Source: a virus. Taken from it: DNA of 38,563 bases. Position 1 is the stretch's first letter. Every line of letters starts with the position of its first letter. A model generated the notes under the pieces. That model made no database searches. It saw only the letters and a list, made by a program, of their open reading frames with translations, and had not been told where the DNA came from. Position numbers and translations under genes: made by a program. Positions 32,140-38,563 of this stretch are shown here, piece after piece. The stretch is taken from positions 1 through 38,563 of the IMG/VR virus record IMGVR_UViG_3300032265_002162; one strand, written 5' to 3'.

Positions 32140-33281
32140 TGGCAAATACCGTATCGACTTTAAGCTATGCTAATACCTTTGGTGATTGGGTTGTACAAAC
32201 CAACAGCCTTGCATCTGAAATTAATAATTTGGGATCCGGTTCATACATCAAATCGGCAGGAACATTGTACTTAAATGCTCCAACTTTAGGATTACAAGTA
32301 TCTAATAATGCCATTGTTGCTGGCCAATTGGCTGTACAAGGTACCGGTTCTACCGCATATGTTCAAAATTCTTTAACCGTTGGTGGCGCTATAACAACCG
32401 GAACTATCACAGCAACTTCAACCAGTACAGGAAATATATCCGTAACAGGTTCAGGAACAGCGTTGACTGTTACTAATGCTGCAAGCTTTGGTACAGCAAG
32501 TATAGGAACATTAACGGTTTCTGGCGGAGAATCAATTGCAGGAAATTTAACTGTTGGTGGTGCAACAATCTACAGTAGCAATGCAGGAGTTTGGCAAATT
32601 AGTATTACAGGTAATGCTGCAACATCTAGTAATGTGGCGAATGGTGTATATACGACAGGTTCTTATGCCAATCCATCTTGGATCACTTCTATTGCAAACA
32701 CAAAAATTTCTGGTAATATTGTTTCAACCCAAATTACATCAATTGCAAATACACAAATTACTGGCACAATTATTAATTCTCAAATTGCAAGCGGTATTGT
32801 AAACTCTATTACTGGTACTGCAAATCAAATTACAGCCAATACTGGTTCAAATAATGTGTTATTGTCTTTACCTCAGTCTATCGCAACAACTTCAAATGTT
32901 CAATTTGGTTCAATTGGTGTCGGCACTACTCCAGATACAGCAAATACAGGTTCAATTCGTGCAATTAATAACATTACTGCATACTACTCAGATGATAGAT
33001 TGAAAGATAAATTAGGCAATATTGAAAATGCTTTAGAAAAAGTTCAAACGCTTAATGGTTTTTATTATCAAGCTAGTCAATTAGCACAAGATTTAGGATA
33101 TAAACCAACCAAAGAAGTTGGTCTTTCTGCTCAAGAAGTTCAAGCAATATTACCTGAAGTTGTGGTACCAGCTCCAATTGACGAGAAATATTTAACAATT
33201 CATTATGAAAGACTTATTCCATTATTGGTTGAGGCAATTAAAGAACTCAAAGCTGAAGTTGATGCTTTAAAAGGAAATTAA
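32139..33281 (+). CDS. Tail fibre with S74 self-cleaving intramolecular chaperone
   Basis: A 380-residue fibre protein. Residues 1-280 are a beta-rich Gly/Thr/Ala shaft. Residues 284-380 form a Peptidase_S74 (intramolecular chaperone) domain: S284-D-D-R-L-K289 supplies the Ser/Lys dyad with the usual spacing, followed by NIENALEKVQTLNGFYYQ, EVGLSAQEVQAILPEVV (326-343) and YERLIPLLVEAIKELKAEVDAL (356-377). In the family the chaperone drives trimer folding and is then cut off just before the Ser, here after Y283. The mature fibre would therefore be about 283 residues. Overlap with the previous gene is 1 nt. Confidence 0.88.
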   Translation: MANTVSTLSYANTFGDWVVQTNSLASEINNLGSGSYIKSAGTLYLNAPTLGLQVSNNAIVAGQLAVQGTGSTAYVQNSLTVGGAITTGTITATSTSTGNISVTGSGTALTVTNAASFGTASIGTLTVSGGESIAGNLTVGGATIYSSNAGVWQISITGNAATSSNVANGVYTTGSYANPSWITSIANTKISGNIVSTQITSIANTQITGTIINSQIASGIVNSITGTANQITANTGSNNVLLSLPQSIATTSNVQFGSIGVGTTPDTANTGSIRAINNITAYYSDDRLKDKLGNIENALEKVQTLNGFYYQASQLAQDLGYKPTKEVGLSAQEVQAILPEVVVPAPIDEKYLTIHYERLIPLLVEAIKELKAEVDALKGN

Positions 33282-33284
33282 TAG

Positions 33285-34226
33285 ATGTCCACTACATTAC
33301 AATTTAGACGAGGCAATAATAGCGTATCCACCACAACAACGGGTGCATTAGGTGAATTGTTTATCAACACCGATAATAATACTATTGCCGTTCATGACGG
33401 TTCTACTGTAGGTGGATGGCCTCTAGTATCAAACGCTTATAATTTTGGAGTTAATGCAACACAAAATACAAGTATTTCTGCTGCATTTTCCGTGGCTAAT
33501 AATACAGTTTATCTTCAAGGAGCATTAAATACCGCTAATGCAAGTATAACATATCTTCAAGGTGGATTAAATTCTGCTAATGCCAATATTTCCGCACTTC
33601 AAGTATTGTCCTCCACATACGGATTGCCAAATATTAATTTAGCTTATAATCAAGCAAACTCAGCCAATATTTTAGCACAAGCTGCATTCAATACAGCCAA
33701 CACGGCAGCAGCAAATACAATATATTTACAAAATGGATTGAATACCGCTAATGCAAATACCACTAGTTTGAGTGCAAACATATCAATGATATTAGGTATT
33801 GATGCTTCACAAAATTCTACTATTTCAGCTGTATCTAGTGTAGCTAATGCTTCTCTTATTTTAGCACAAGCAGCATTTAATGAGGCCAATACTTACATTA
33901 GTTTACCACAAACATTGACGAATCTTACGGCAAACAATTATGTATTACAATTTACCGACCAAGGTGGCCACATTTATATTAATACTTCAAATGTGGTAAA
34001 TATTTATATTCCAAATAATGGAGTAGTTACATGGCCTGTTGGTACATTCATCACCATAGTTTCACATCAAACAGCAAACTTGATTGTTGGTGGTACAGGT
34101 GTGTCTTTATGGCTAGCTGCAAATACTGTATCTAATGTTACTCGTAATGTGGTCTCCTATGGTGTTGCAACTCTATTGAATACCGCAGCCAATAATTGGT
34201 ACATTTACGGATTTGGCGTAGTTTAA
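33285..34226 (+). CDS. Fibre protein with Mtd-like N-terminus and NTAN repeats
   Basis: A 313-residue fibre protein. The N-terminus STTLQFRRGNNS ... GALGELFINTDNNTIAVHDGSTVGGWPL resembles the N-terminal attachment domain of phage tropism determinants. Residues 45-205 are repeats of the type QGALNTANA / AYNQANSAN / AAFNTANTA, probably an alpha-helical or coiled shaft. The last 100 residues form a beta domain (YVLQFTDQGGHIYINTS ... NNWYIYGFGVV) that could bind the receptor. The start is 3 nt after the S74 fibre stop. A late box follows the gene, so the unit may end here. Confidence 0.72.
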   Translation: MSTTLQFRRGNNSVSTTTTGALGELFINTDNNTIAVHDGSTVGGWPLVSNAYNFGVNATQNTSISAAFSVANNTVYLQGALNTANASITYLQGGLNSANANISALQVLSSTYGLPNINLAYNQANSANILAQAAFNTANTAAANTIYLQNGLNTANANTTSLSANISMILGIDASQNSTISAVSSVANASLILAQAAFNEANTYISLPQTLTNLTANNYVLQFTDQGGHIYINTSNVVNIYIPNNGVVTWPVGTFITIVSHQTANLIVGGTGVSLWLAANTVSNVTRNVVSYGVATLLNTAANNWYIYGFGVV

Positions 34227-34232
34227 TACCAC

Positions 34233-34239
34233 CTAAATA
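34233..34239 (+). promoter_or_regulatory. Late-promoter-like box CTAAATA
   Basis: CTAAATAAT in a true intergenic gap, not overlapping a stop codon, 28 nt before the ATG at 34268. That gene has AAGGA before its start, giving a normal leader. This is one of the best late-promoter candidates in the window. Confidence 0.6.
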
Positions 34240-34267
34240 ATCCAAACAGTTTTTTAACAAGGATACA

Positions 34268-34603
34268 ATGTCAGCAGGATATCAAAATTTATATCTTGAG
34301 CAAGGAACTACATTCAATACGACCATCACATTAGATGATGTGTATCAAAACGCATATAATCTTTCTGGATATACAGCCAAGTCTATGATGCGTTACTCTT
34401 ATTATGCGGCTAATGCCACAGCAGTATTTTCTACTTCAATTGATGCAGCAAATGGAATTGTAGGTTTATCATTATCGGCAGCCAATACGGCCAATATTAC
34501 TCCAGGTCGATATGTTTATGATACAATTATAAAAGATGTTAGTGGTAACGTGACTAGAGTATTGGAAGGTATTGTTGATGTATCACCTTGCGTCACAAGG
34601 TAA
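34268..34603 (+). CDS. Small beta-sandwich virion-associated protein
   Basis: A 111-residue protein starting SAGYQNLYLEQGTTFNTTITLDD. YNLSGYTAKSMMRYSYYA and TANITPGRYVYDTIIKDVSGNVTRVLEGIVDVSP give a regular strand pattern of an immunoglobulin-like or fibre-base domain. I have seen this pattern in short proteins beside fibre genes of aquatic T4-like phages, but no function is established. An AAGGA ribosome-binding site lies 6 nt before the start, and a CTAAATA box lies 28 nt upstream. Confidence 0.7.
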   Translation: MSAGYQNLYLEQGTTFNTTITLDDVYQNAYNLSGYTAKSMMRYSYYAANATAVFSTSIDAANGIVGLSLSAANTANITPGRYVYDTIIKDVSGNVTRVLEGIVDVSPCVTR

Positions 34604-34606
34604 AAA

Positions 34607-34948
34607 ATGCCAAATGTTACGGTTACACCACCATCATCAATTACGGTTCGTGTAGGAAACGCAAATCAACCAAGGTTAACAACCTCATCAACATTTTCAG
34701 GTTCTCCTGTACCTCAAGCAGAGATTGATGCAGCTTTTGCTGCAGCTAATAACTCTTTTTTATATGCCAATACTGCATTATCTGAAGTTAATGCGGCCTA
34801 TGCCCAAAGCAATGCAGCGTTCATTTACGCTAATTCGGCATTAAATTTTGCCAATACTTGTTTGCCTTTGGCTGGTGGTGAAATTACAGGAAATTTAAAA
34901 CTTGACGGTACCTTTACCGGCGTCATAGATGGTGGCATTTTTTCATAA
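34607..34948 (+). CDS. Short fibre-associated protein ending in DGGIFS
   Basis: A 113-residue protein 3 nt after the previous gene. The start is a basic beta segment (VTVTPPSSITVRVGNANQPR). The middle has Ala/Asn repeats (AAFAAANNSFLYANTALSEVNAAYAQSNAAFIYANSAL) like those of the larger fibres. The end LPLAGGEITGNLKLDGTFTGVIDGGIFS carries a fibre-type beta motif and a C-terminal DGGIF that is nearly repeated at the ends of two later proteins. It may be an adaptor sharing a docking tail with them. Confidence 0.7.
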   Translation: MPNVTVTPPSSITVRVGNANQPRLTTSSTFSGSPVPQAEIDAAFAAANNSFLYANTALSEVNAAYAQSNAAFIYANSALNFANTCLPLAGGEITGNLKLDGTFTGVIDGGIFS

Positions 34949-34951
34949 ATA
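34945..34951 (+). promoter_or_regulatory. Late-promoter-like box ATAAATA
   Basis: ATAAATATA, 27 nt before the ATG at 34979 and overlapping the TAA stop of the preceding gene. AAAGGAA lies between it and the start, giving a normal leader. Confidence 0.5.
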
Positions 34952-34978
34952 TAAGAATAAAAACAAAAGGAATTTAGA

Positions 34979-36856
34979 ATGGCTATCTCAAATACTAGTA
35001 TTTTAATCAAACGGTCAAGCACTGCCACAACACCCGGTACATTAAAATCTGGTGAATTGGCATATTCATATACTTCAAACGTACTTTTCTTTGGTACCGC
35101 AGGCGGTAACGGTGTTGTAAACGTAGGCGGCCAGTACTATACTTCAACAGTAGATGCTGCAACCAACGCAAATACCGCATCTACTTTAGTTAAACGTGAT
35201 ACTAATGGTGCTTTTTATGGTCGCATTTTTGGTGTATCTAATACAGCAGTTGCTTTAGATACAGCACAAAACTTTTCCGTTACTGGTGGTGATATTACCG
35301 CTAGTGCCGTATCCTTTAACGGTACTGCACCGGTCGTTTTGAGTGCTGCTCTTAATGCTGTTCCTGGTCTTTCTGCTGGCTATTATGGTGGTTCGGTAGC
35401 CGGATCATCTACAATTCCTGTTGTTCAAGTGGCTGCCAATGGTCGTATTATGTCCATTGCCAATACAACGGTTACTAGTTCGTTTAATATTTCTGATGGA
35501 ACAACCAGTAATACCATCTATTCTGGTGCAACTTTTTATCATAAAGGTGTCAGCGGTATTACGACAACCGTAACAAGTAATACTGTAACAATCGGTACAG
35601 ATACTACAGTTCTTCGTTCCAATACAACCGGCGCAACACAAACAATTTCTACAGATTTAACTGTTGCAGGTAACTTAATTATTTCTGGTACTGCAACTTA
35701 TGTTAATACTGCTACCGTACAAACAACGGATTCATTAATTAAACTTGCTGCAAATAATTCAACGGGTGACGTGGTTGATATTGGTTTTTATGGTATGTCA
35801 AATACCAATACAGGATTAACAGGTTCAAATACATATCACGGTTTGATTCGTGAAGGTTCTGGTGGTTCTGCTGCTGGCAACTTCTATCTATTTAAGAATT
35901 TGGCAACAGACCCAACAAATAATACGATTGTATATGCTTCAGCAACTCGAGCAACTTTAATAGCCAACTTAACTGGCGGCATGATTTCTGGACTCGCTAA
36001 TACAATCGGTGTTGTTGACGGCGGTACAGGACAATCAACATTCACCTCAGGACAAATTCTTATTGGTTCTGGTACAAATGGTTTAACACAAATTGCAAAT
36101 TCAACTGTTGCAATAGGACAAAGTTTTGGTTCTGCTTCAATTGTACCAGTATTTACAACAGACGCTTGGGGTCGTGTTGCTTCTGTAACCAATACAAGTA
36201 TTGCAATTGCTGCTTCTCAAGTTACTTCTGGTCAATTAGCAATTGCTCAAGGTGGTACAAACTCCGCTTCATATGCTCAGAATGGTGTGTTGTACTATAA
36301 CGGTACTTCTTTTGCTACATCAGCAAACCAAACTGCATATACAACACAAGGTGGTGCAAGTTATGTTCCATCAATTTCGACTAATGCTCTTGGTCAAGTT
36401 ACTGCAATTGCAAATACACAAATTCAAATTGATGCTGTAACTAATATTGTTTCTGGTACATTACCTATTGCTCGTGGTGGTACAAATCAAACATCGTTTA
36501 CAAACTATGGTCTTGTAAACTTTAATGGCACTTCTCTTGCTTCTGTTGCAAACGTATCAACAGTTGTAACTGGTTCTTTAGCAGGAAATAACACAATCAC
36601 ATCATTTACAACTGATGGTTATGGTCGTGTAACTGCTTATACAGGTGCTGCAATTTCTGGTTTAACAGTAGGTCAAGGCGGTACTGGCACAACATCATTC
36701 ACTACAAACGGCATCACATATGGTAACGGTACAGGTGCAATGTTAGTAACAGCTGCAGCAGGTACTTCCGATCAAACATGGAGTAATCAAATTCTTACAG
36801 TTACTAATGCAGGAGTACCCGTTTGGTCATCAGCAATGGATGGCGGCACGTTCTAA
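34979..36856 (+). CDS. Long tail fibre with GGTG/GGTN repeats
   Basis: A 625-residue fibre protein. The N-terminus AISNTSILIKRSSTATTPGTLKSGELAYSYTSNVLFFG matches the attachment domain also found at the start of the gene at 37406. The central part has beta-helix-like strands (TTVLRSNTTGATQTISTDLTVAGNLIISG). The C-terminal half has four repeats beginning VDGGTGQSTF, IAQGGTNSASY, IARGGTNQTSF and VGQGGTGTTSF, each followed by a GxxxxNG turn. The protein ends WSSAMDGGTF. AAAGGAA lies 7 nt before the ATG, and a late box lies 27 nt upstream. Confidence 0.75.
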   Translation: MAISNTSILIKRSSTATTPGTLKSGELAYSYTSNVLFFGTAGGNGVVNVGGQYYTSTVDAATNANTASTLVKRDTNGAFYGRIFGVSNTAVALDTAQNFSVTGGDITASAVSFNGTAPVVLSAALNAVPGLSAGYYGGSVAGSSTIPVVQVAANGRIMSIANTTVTSSFNISDGTTSNTIYSGATFYHKGVSGITTTVTSNTVTIGTDTTVLRSNTTGATQTISTDLTVAGNLIISGTATYVNTATVQTTDSLIKLAANNSTGDVVDIGFYGMSNTNTGLTGSNTYHGLIREGSGGSAAGNFYLFKNLATDPTNNTIVYASATRATLIANLTGGMISGLANTIGVVDGGTGQSTFTSGQILIGSGTNGLTQIANSTVAIGQSFGSASIVPVFTTDAWGRVASVTNTSIAIAASQVTSGQLAIAQGGTNSASYAQNGVLYYNGTSFATSANQTAYTTQGGASYVPSISTNALGQVTAIANTQIQIDAVTNIVSGTLPIARGGTNQTSFTNYGLVNFNGTSLASVANVSTVVTGSLAGNNTITSFTTDGYGRVTAYTGAAISGLTVGQGGTGTTSFTTNGITYGNGTGAMLVTAAAGTSDQTWSNQILTVTNAGVPVWSSAMDGGTF

Positions 36857-36859
36857 ATA
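36853..36859 (+). promoter_or_regulatory. Late-promoter-like box CTAAATA
   Basis: CTAAATAAT at the stop codon of the long fibre, 32 nt before the ATG at 36892, with AAGGAG between them. Confidence 0.5.
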
Positions 36860-36891
36860 ATTTACAATTAATTTATAATAAGGAGTTTGAA

Positions 36892-37401
36892 ATGAATAAT
36901 GAAAAATATGTAAATCATTATATTGAAATAATGACTGGTACGATGACAGATGCTGTAATTAGAAATGTTTCATTACAAGCTAATGCAAGAGTTACCGAAG
37001 AAATATTAAATGAACAAGCACAGTTAATTGAACAATTACAAAATAATGAAGATTTAAAAGTTGGTAAATTAGAACAAAATGTTAATGAACATTTAGACAC
37101 TATTGCTAATTTAAATAAACAGCTTAGTGAATTAAATAATATGCGTTCTGAATACGAAAATGTTAAGCATCAAGTTAACCATATAGATACTTTTAGAAAT
37201 GAATTGGTTAAAGAACGTGACGACCACCAAAAAACTCGTAATGAATTTGAAAAGAAAATTAAAAAATTGAATGATCATATTGAATATTTACAATTAACTC
37301 CTGCCAAGCGTAAAAAAATTGATGAAACAAAAGCAATTAAAACAGTAGATGTGTTTTCAGTTGAAACACCTGCAATTACAGAGGACGGCGGAAGTTTTTA
37401 G
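36892..37401 (+). CDS. Coiled-coil protein ending in DGGSF
   Basis: A 169-residue protein starting at the ATG at 36892, which has AAGGAG 7 nt upstream. The in-frame ATG at 36823 would overlap the fibre gene and lacks a binding site, so it is rejected. Residues 40-140 are a long charged coiled coil (EILNEQAQLIEQLQNNEDLKVGKLEQNVNE, LNKQLSELNNMRSEYENV, RNEFEKKIKKLNDHIEYLQ). The C-terminus is PAITEDGGSF, sharing DGGxF with the products at 34607 and 34979. It lies between two fibre genes and could be a fibre assembly chaperone or connector. No family is recognised. Confidence 0.75.
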   Translation: MNNEKYVNHYIEIMTGTMTDAVIRNVSLQANARVTEEILNEQAQLIEQLQNNEDLKVGKLEQNVNEHLDTIANLNKQLSELNNMRSEYENVKHQVNHIDTFRNELVKERDDHQKTRNEFEKKIKKLNDHIEYLQLTPAKRKKIDETKAIKTVDVFSVETPAITEDGGSF

Positions 37402-37405
37402 GTAA

Positions 37406-38563
37406 ATGGCAATAGCAAATACAACACTATTATTAAAAAAATCAGCAACACCGGGTAATACACCAACAGCTTTAGCTAATGGTGAAATTGCTCTTAATTT
37501 TGCTGATGGAAAGTTGTATTATAAAAATGCTTCGGGTGTAATTACCTACATTTCTAGTGGCGCAACAACCAATTCTTTTGCCACAATCAATTCAAATTCA
37601 TCATTAATACTTGCAACAAGTGCTGCGGATACATTATCGTTTGTTGCCGGCAACAATATTAGTATTGCTACTGATACAATCAATAAAAAGATTACAATTT
37701 CTTCTACTGCCACAGGTAACGGTGGAGGTACAACAACAGTTTATGCAAATGCCGTTTCTTTTGTTATTTCGGATGATGTTTATGTTGGAGATGGAACAAC
37801 AAAATCTTTTTCTTTAACATCAACGCCAACCAACGTTTATTGTGTTCTTGTTAATATTAATGGTGTATTACAACTAACAAGTTCATATACACTTGCAAAT
37901 AATGTTCTTACATTATCTGAAGCGCCGGCATCTGGTGCTTCTATTGAAATTAAAACAACTCAAGGTGTTACTACCGGTGATGTAAACAATGCTATTAGTT
38001 TGGCTCAGGCCGCATTCAATCAGGCCAATACCGCTTCAGCGAATACTATTGTTACACAAGGTGTTGACCTTACCCAAAATACCAATATCACCACAGCAAA
38101 TAATGCTGCGTGGGCTGCCTTTGCTGCTGGTAATACCAATGCTACCAATATTACGGCTGTAAACCAATATGCTGCAGCTGCATATGCACAAGCAAACGTA
38201 ACTATTGGTGTTGATGTAACTCAAAATTCTGCCATCAGCATTATACAAGGTGTTGACCTCACACAAAATACCAATATCACCACAGCAAACAATGCTGCTT
38301 GGGCTGCATATGCCGCTGGTAATACTAATGCTACCAATATTACAGCAGTTAACAACTATGCGGCTTCTGGATATGCTCAAGCAAATACAGCCAACACTAG
38401 AGCATACTCAACAGTATTAAAATCTGGCGACACAATGACAGGTCGGTTGGTCATCACAGATACTACGGTGGCCACTTCAAACATTACAGGAGCTATTACA
38501 ATTTCTGGTGGTGCCGGTATTGCTGGTAACCTTTATGCAAATGCTGTTTACACCAACGGATTA
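37406..38563 (+). CDS. Tail fibre protein, 3' end outside the window
   Basis: An open frame of 386 codons from ATG at 37406 to the window edge, 4 nt after the previous stop. The start AIANTTLLLKKSATPGNTPTALANGEIALNFADGKLYYKN is the Mtd-like attachment domain shared with the fibre at 34979. Residues 118-190 (VYVGDGTTKSFSLTSTP ... VLVNINGVLQLTSSYTL) look like an Ig-like or fibre-base domain. Residues 215-335 contain two copies of a 63-residue unit with TQGVDLTQNTNITTANNAAW. LKSGDTMTGRLVITD and ISGGAGIAGNLYANAVYTNG follow, which typically precede an S74 or receptor-binding C-terminus. Confidence 0.8.
   Translation, partial: MAIANTTLLLKKSATPGNTPTALANGEIALNFADGKLYYKNASGVITYISSGATTNSFATINSNSSLILATSAADTLSFVAGNNISIATDTINKKITISSTATGNGGGTTTVYANAVSFVISDDVYVGDGTTKSFSLTSTPTNVYCVLVNINGVLQLTSSYTLANNVLTLSEAPASGASIEIKTTQGVTTGDVNNAISLAQAAFNQANTASANTIVTQGVDLTQNTNITTANNAAWAAFAAGNTNATNITAVNQYAAAAYAQANVTIGVDVTQNSAISIIQGVDLTQNTNITTANNAAWAAYAAGNTNATNITAVNNYAASGYAQANTANTRAYSTVLKSGDTMTGRLVITDTTVATSNITGAITISGGAGIAGNLYANAVYTNGL
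38057..38399 (+). repeat. 189-bp coding tandem repeat in the terminal fibre gene
   Basis: The block starting CAAGGTGTTGACC at 38057 recurs at 38246 with high identity, differing mostly at third codon positions. Each unit encodes about 63 residues (QGVDLTQNTNITTANNAAW ... ATNITAVN). The second copy fades at about 38399. Confidence 0.85.

Noticed and set aside
35405-35641. Cys-rich minus-strand ORF opposite the long fibre (similar ones at 22817-23023 and 38036-38380)
   Set aside because: These are antisense frames of Asn/Thr/Ala repeat codons. The Cys and Ile richness comes from ACA/GCA/AAT codons read backwards, with no start signals.
36823-36891. Extended N-terminus (ATG at 36823) for the coiled-coil protein
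   Set aside because: It would overlap the long fibre gene and lacks a ribosome-binding site. The ATG at 36892 has AAGGAG at good spacing, and a late box lies upstream of it.

Overview
This window is a stretch of a lytic, T4-like (contractile-tail) phage genome of low GC. The marine/freshwater branch that includes cyanophages and pelagiphages is the best fit. The evidence is an ordered set of T4 core homologues (gp33-gp59-gp32 for replication and late transcription; gp4, gp26/gp51, gp48, gp53, gp27/gp5 parts, gp25, gp6, gp7-like and gp8 for head completion and baseplate), followed by a long array of repetitive fibre genes. There is no integrase, tRNA gene, IS element or CRISPR array. The host cannot be named from the sequence. 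A circularly permuted (two-piece) tmRNA gene and a peptide tag ending in ALAA point weakly to a proteobacterial host.

Layout. (1) 1-2455: an accessory block on the + strand. It holds a secreted DKGH-type nuclease, a consensus sigma70 promoter, a 43-codon ORF, a permuted ssrA (tmRNA) gene, and two tandem 2-oxoglutarate/Fe(II) oxygenases of the prolyl-4-hydroxylase type. (2) 2514-5508: a tightly packed + strand operon with a SleB-type cell-wall hydrolase, a small unknown, gp33-like late coactivator, gp59 helicase loader and a HAD 5'-nucleotidase-like protein. The gp32 ssDNA-binding protein follows behind its own sigma70-like promoter. A short lipoprotein ORF with a TTG start overlaps the 3' end of gp32, and a strong UUCG-loop terminator (5661-5683) closes the unit. 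(3) 5685-11453, minus strand: gp4 head-completion protein, an unrecognised conserved protein, a tail-tube-fold protein, gp26 with a -1 frameshift extension resembling gp51, a transglycosylase-domain protein with an 8-residue repeat, and a second large protein sharing a motif with it. (4) 11487-25340, + strand: the baseplate operon (gp48, gp53, gp27-like hub, OB-fold piece of gp5, helical protein, beta-helix needle piece of gp5, gp25, gp6, gp7-like, a fibre, gp8). (5) 25350-38563: a 2188-residue DUF4815-like virion protein, then fibre and adhesin genes, including one with an S74 self-cleaving chaperone tail. The last is cut by the window edge.

How it works together. Region 2 supplies replication and the switch to late transcription. 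Late-promoter-like CTAAATA/ATAAATA boxes sit at gene junctions in regions 3-5, which hold virion genes. The baseplate and hub genes build the injection device, and the fibres recognise the host. The SleB hydrolase, the transglycosylase domain and perhaps the small lipoprotein act on the host envelope. The tmRNA would add a phage-made ribosome-rescue and protein-tagging function.

The most notable signals are the phage-borne permuted tmRNA, the gp26/gp51-like -1 frameshift, the gp5 hub split into three genes with no lysozyme domain, a GGTGY beta module recurring in four baseplate-associated proteins, and a shared C-terminal DGGxF ending on three neighbouring fibre-region proteins.
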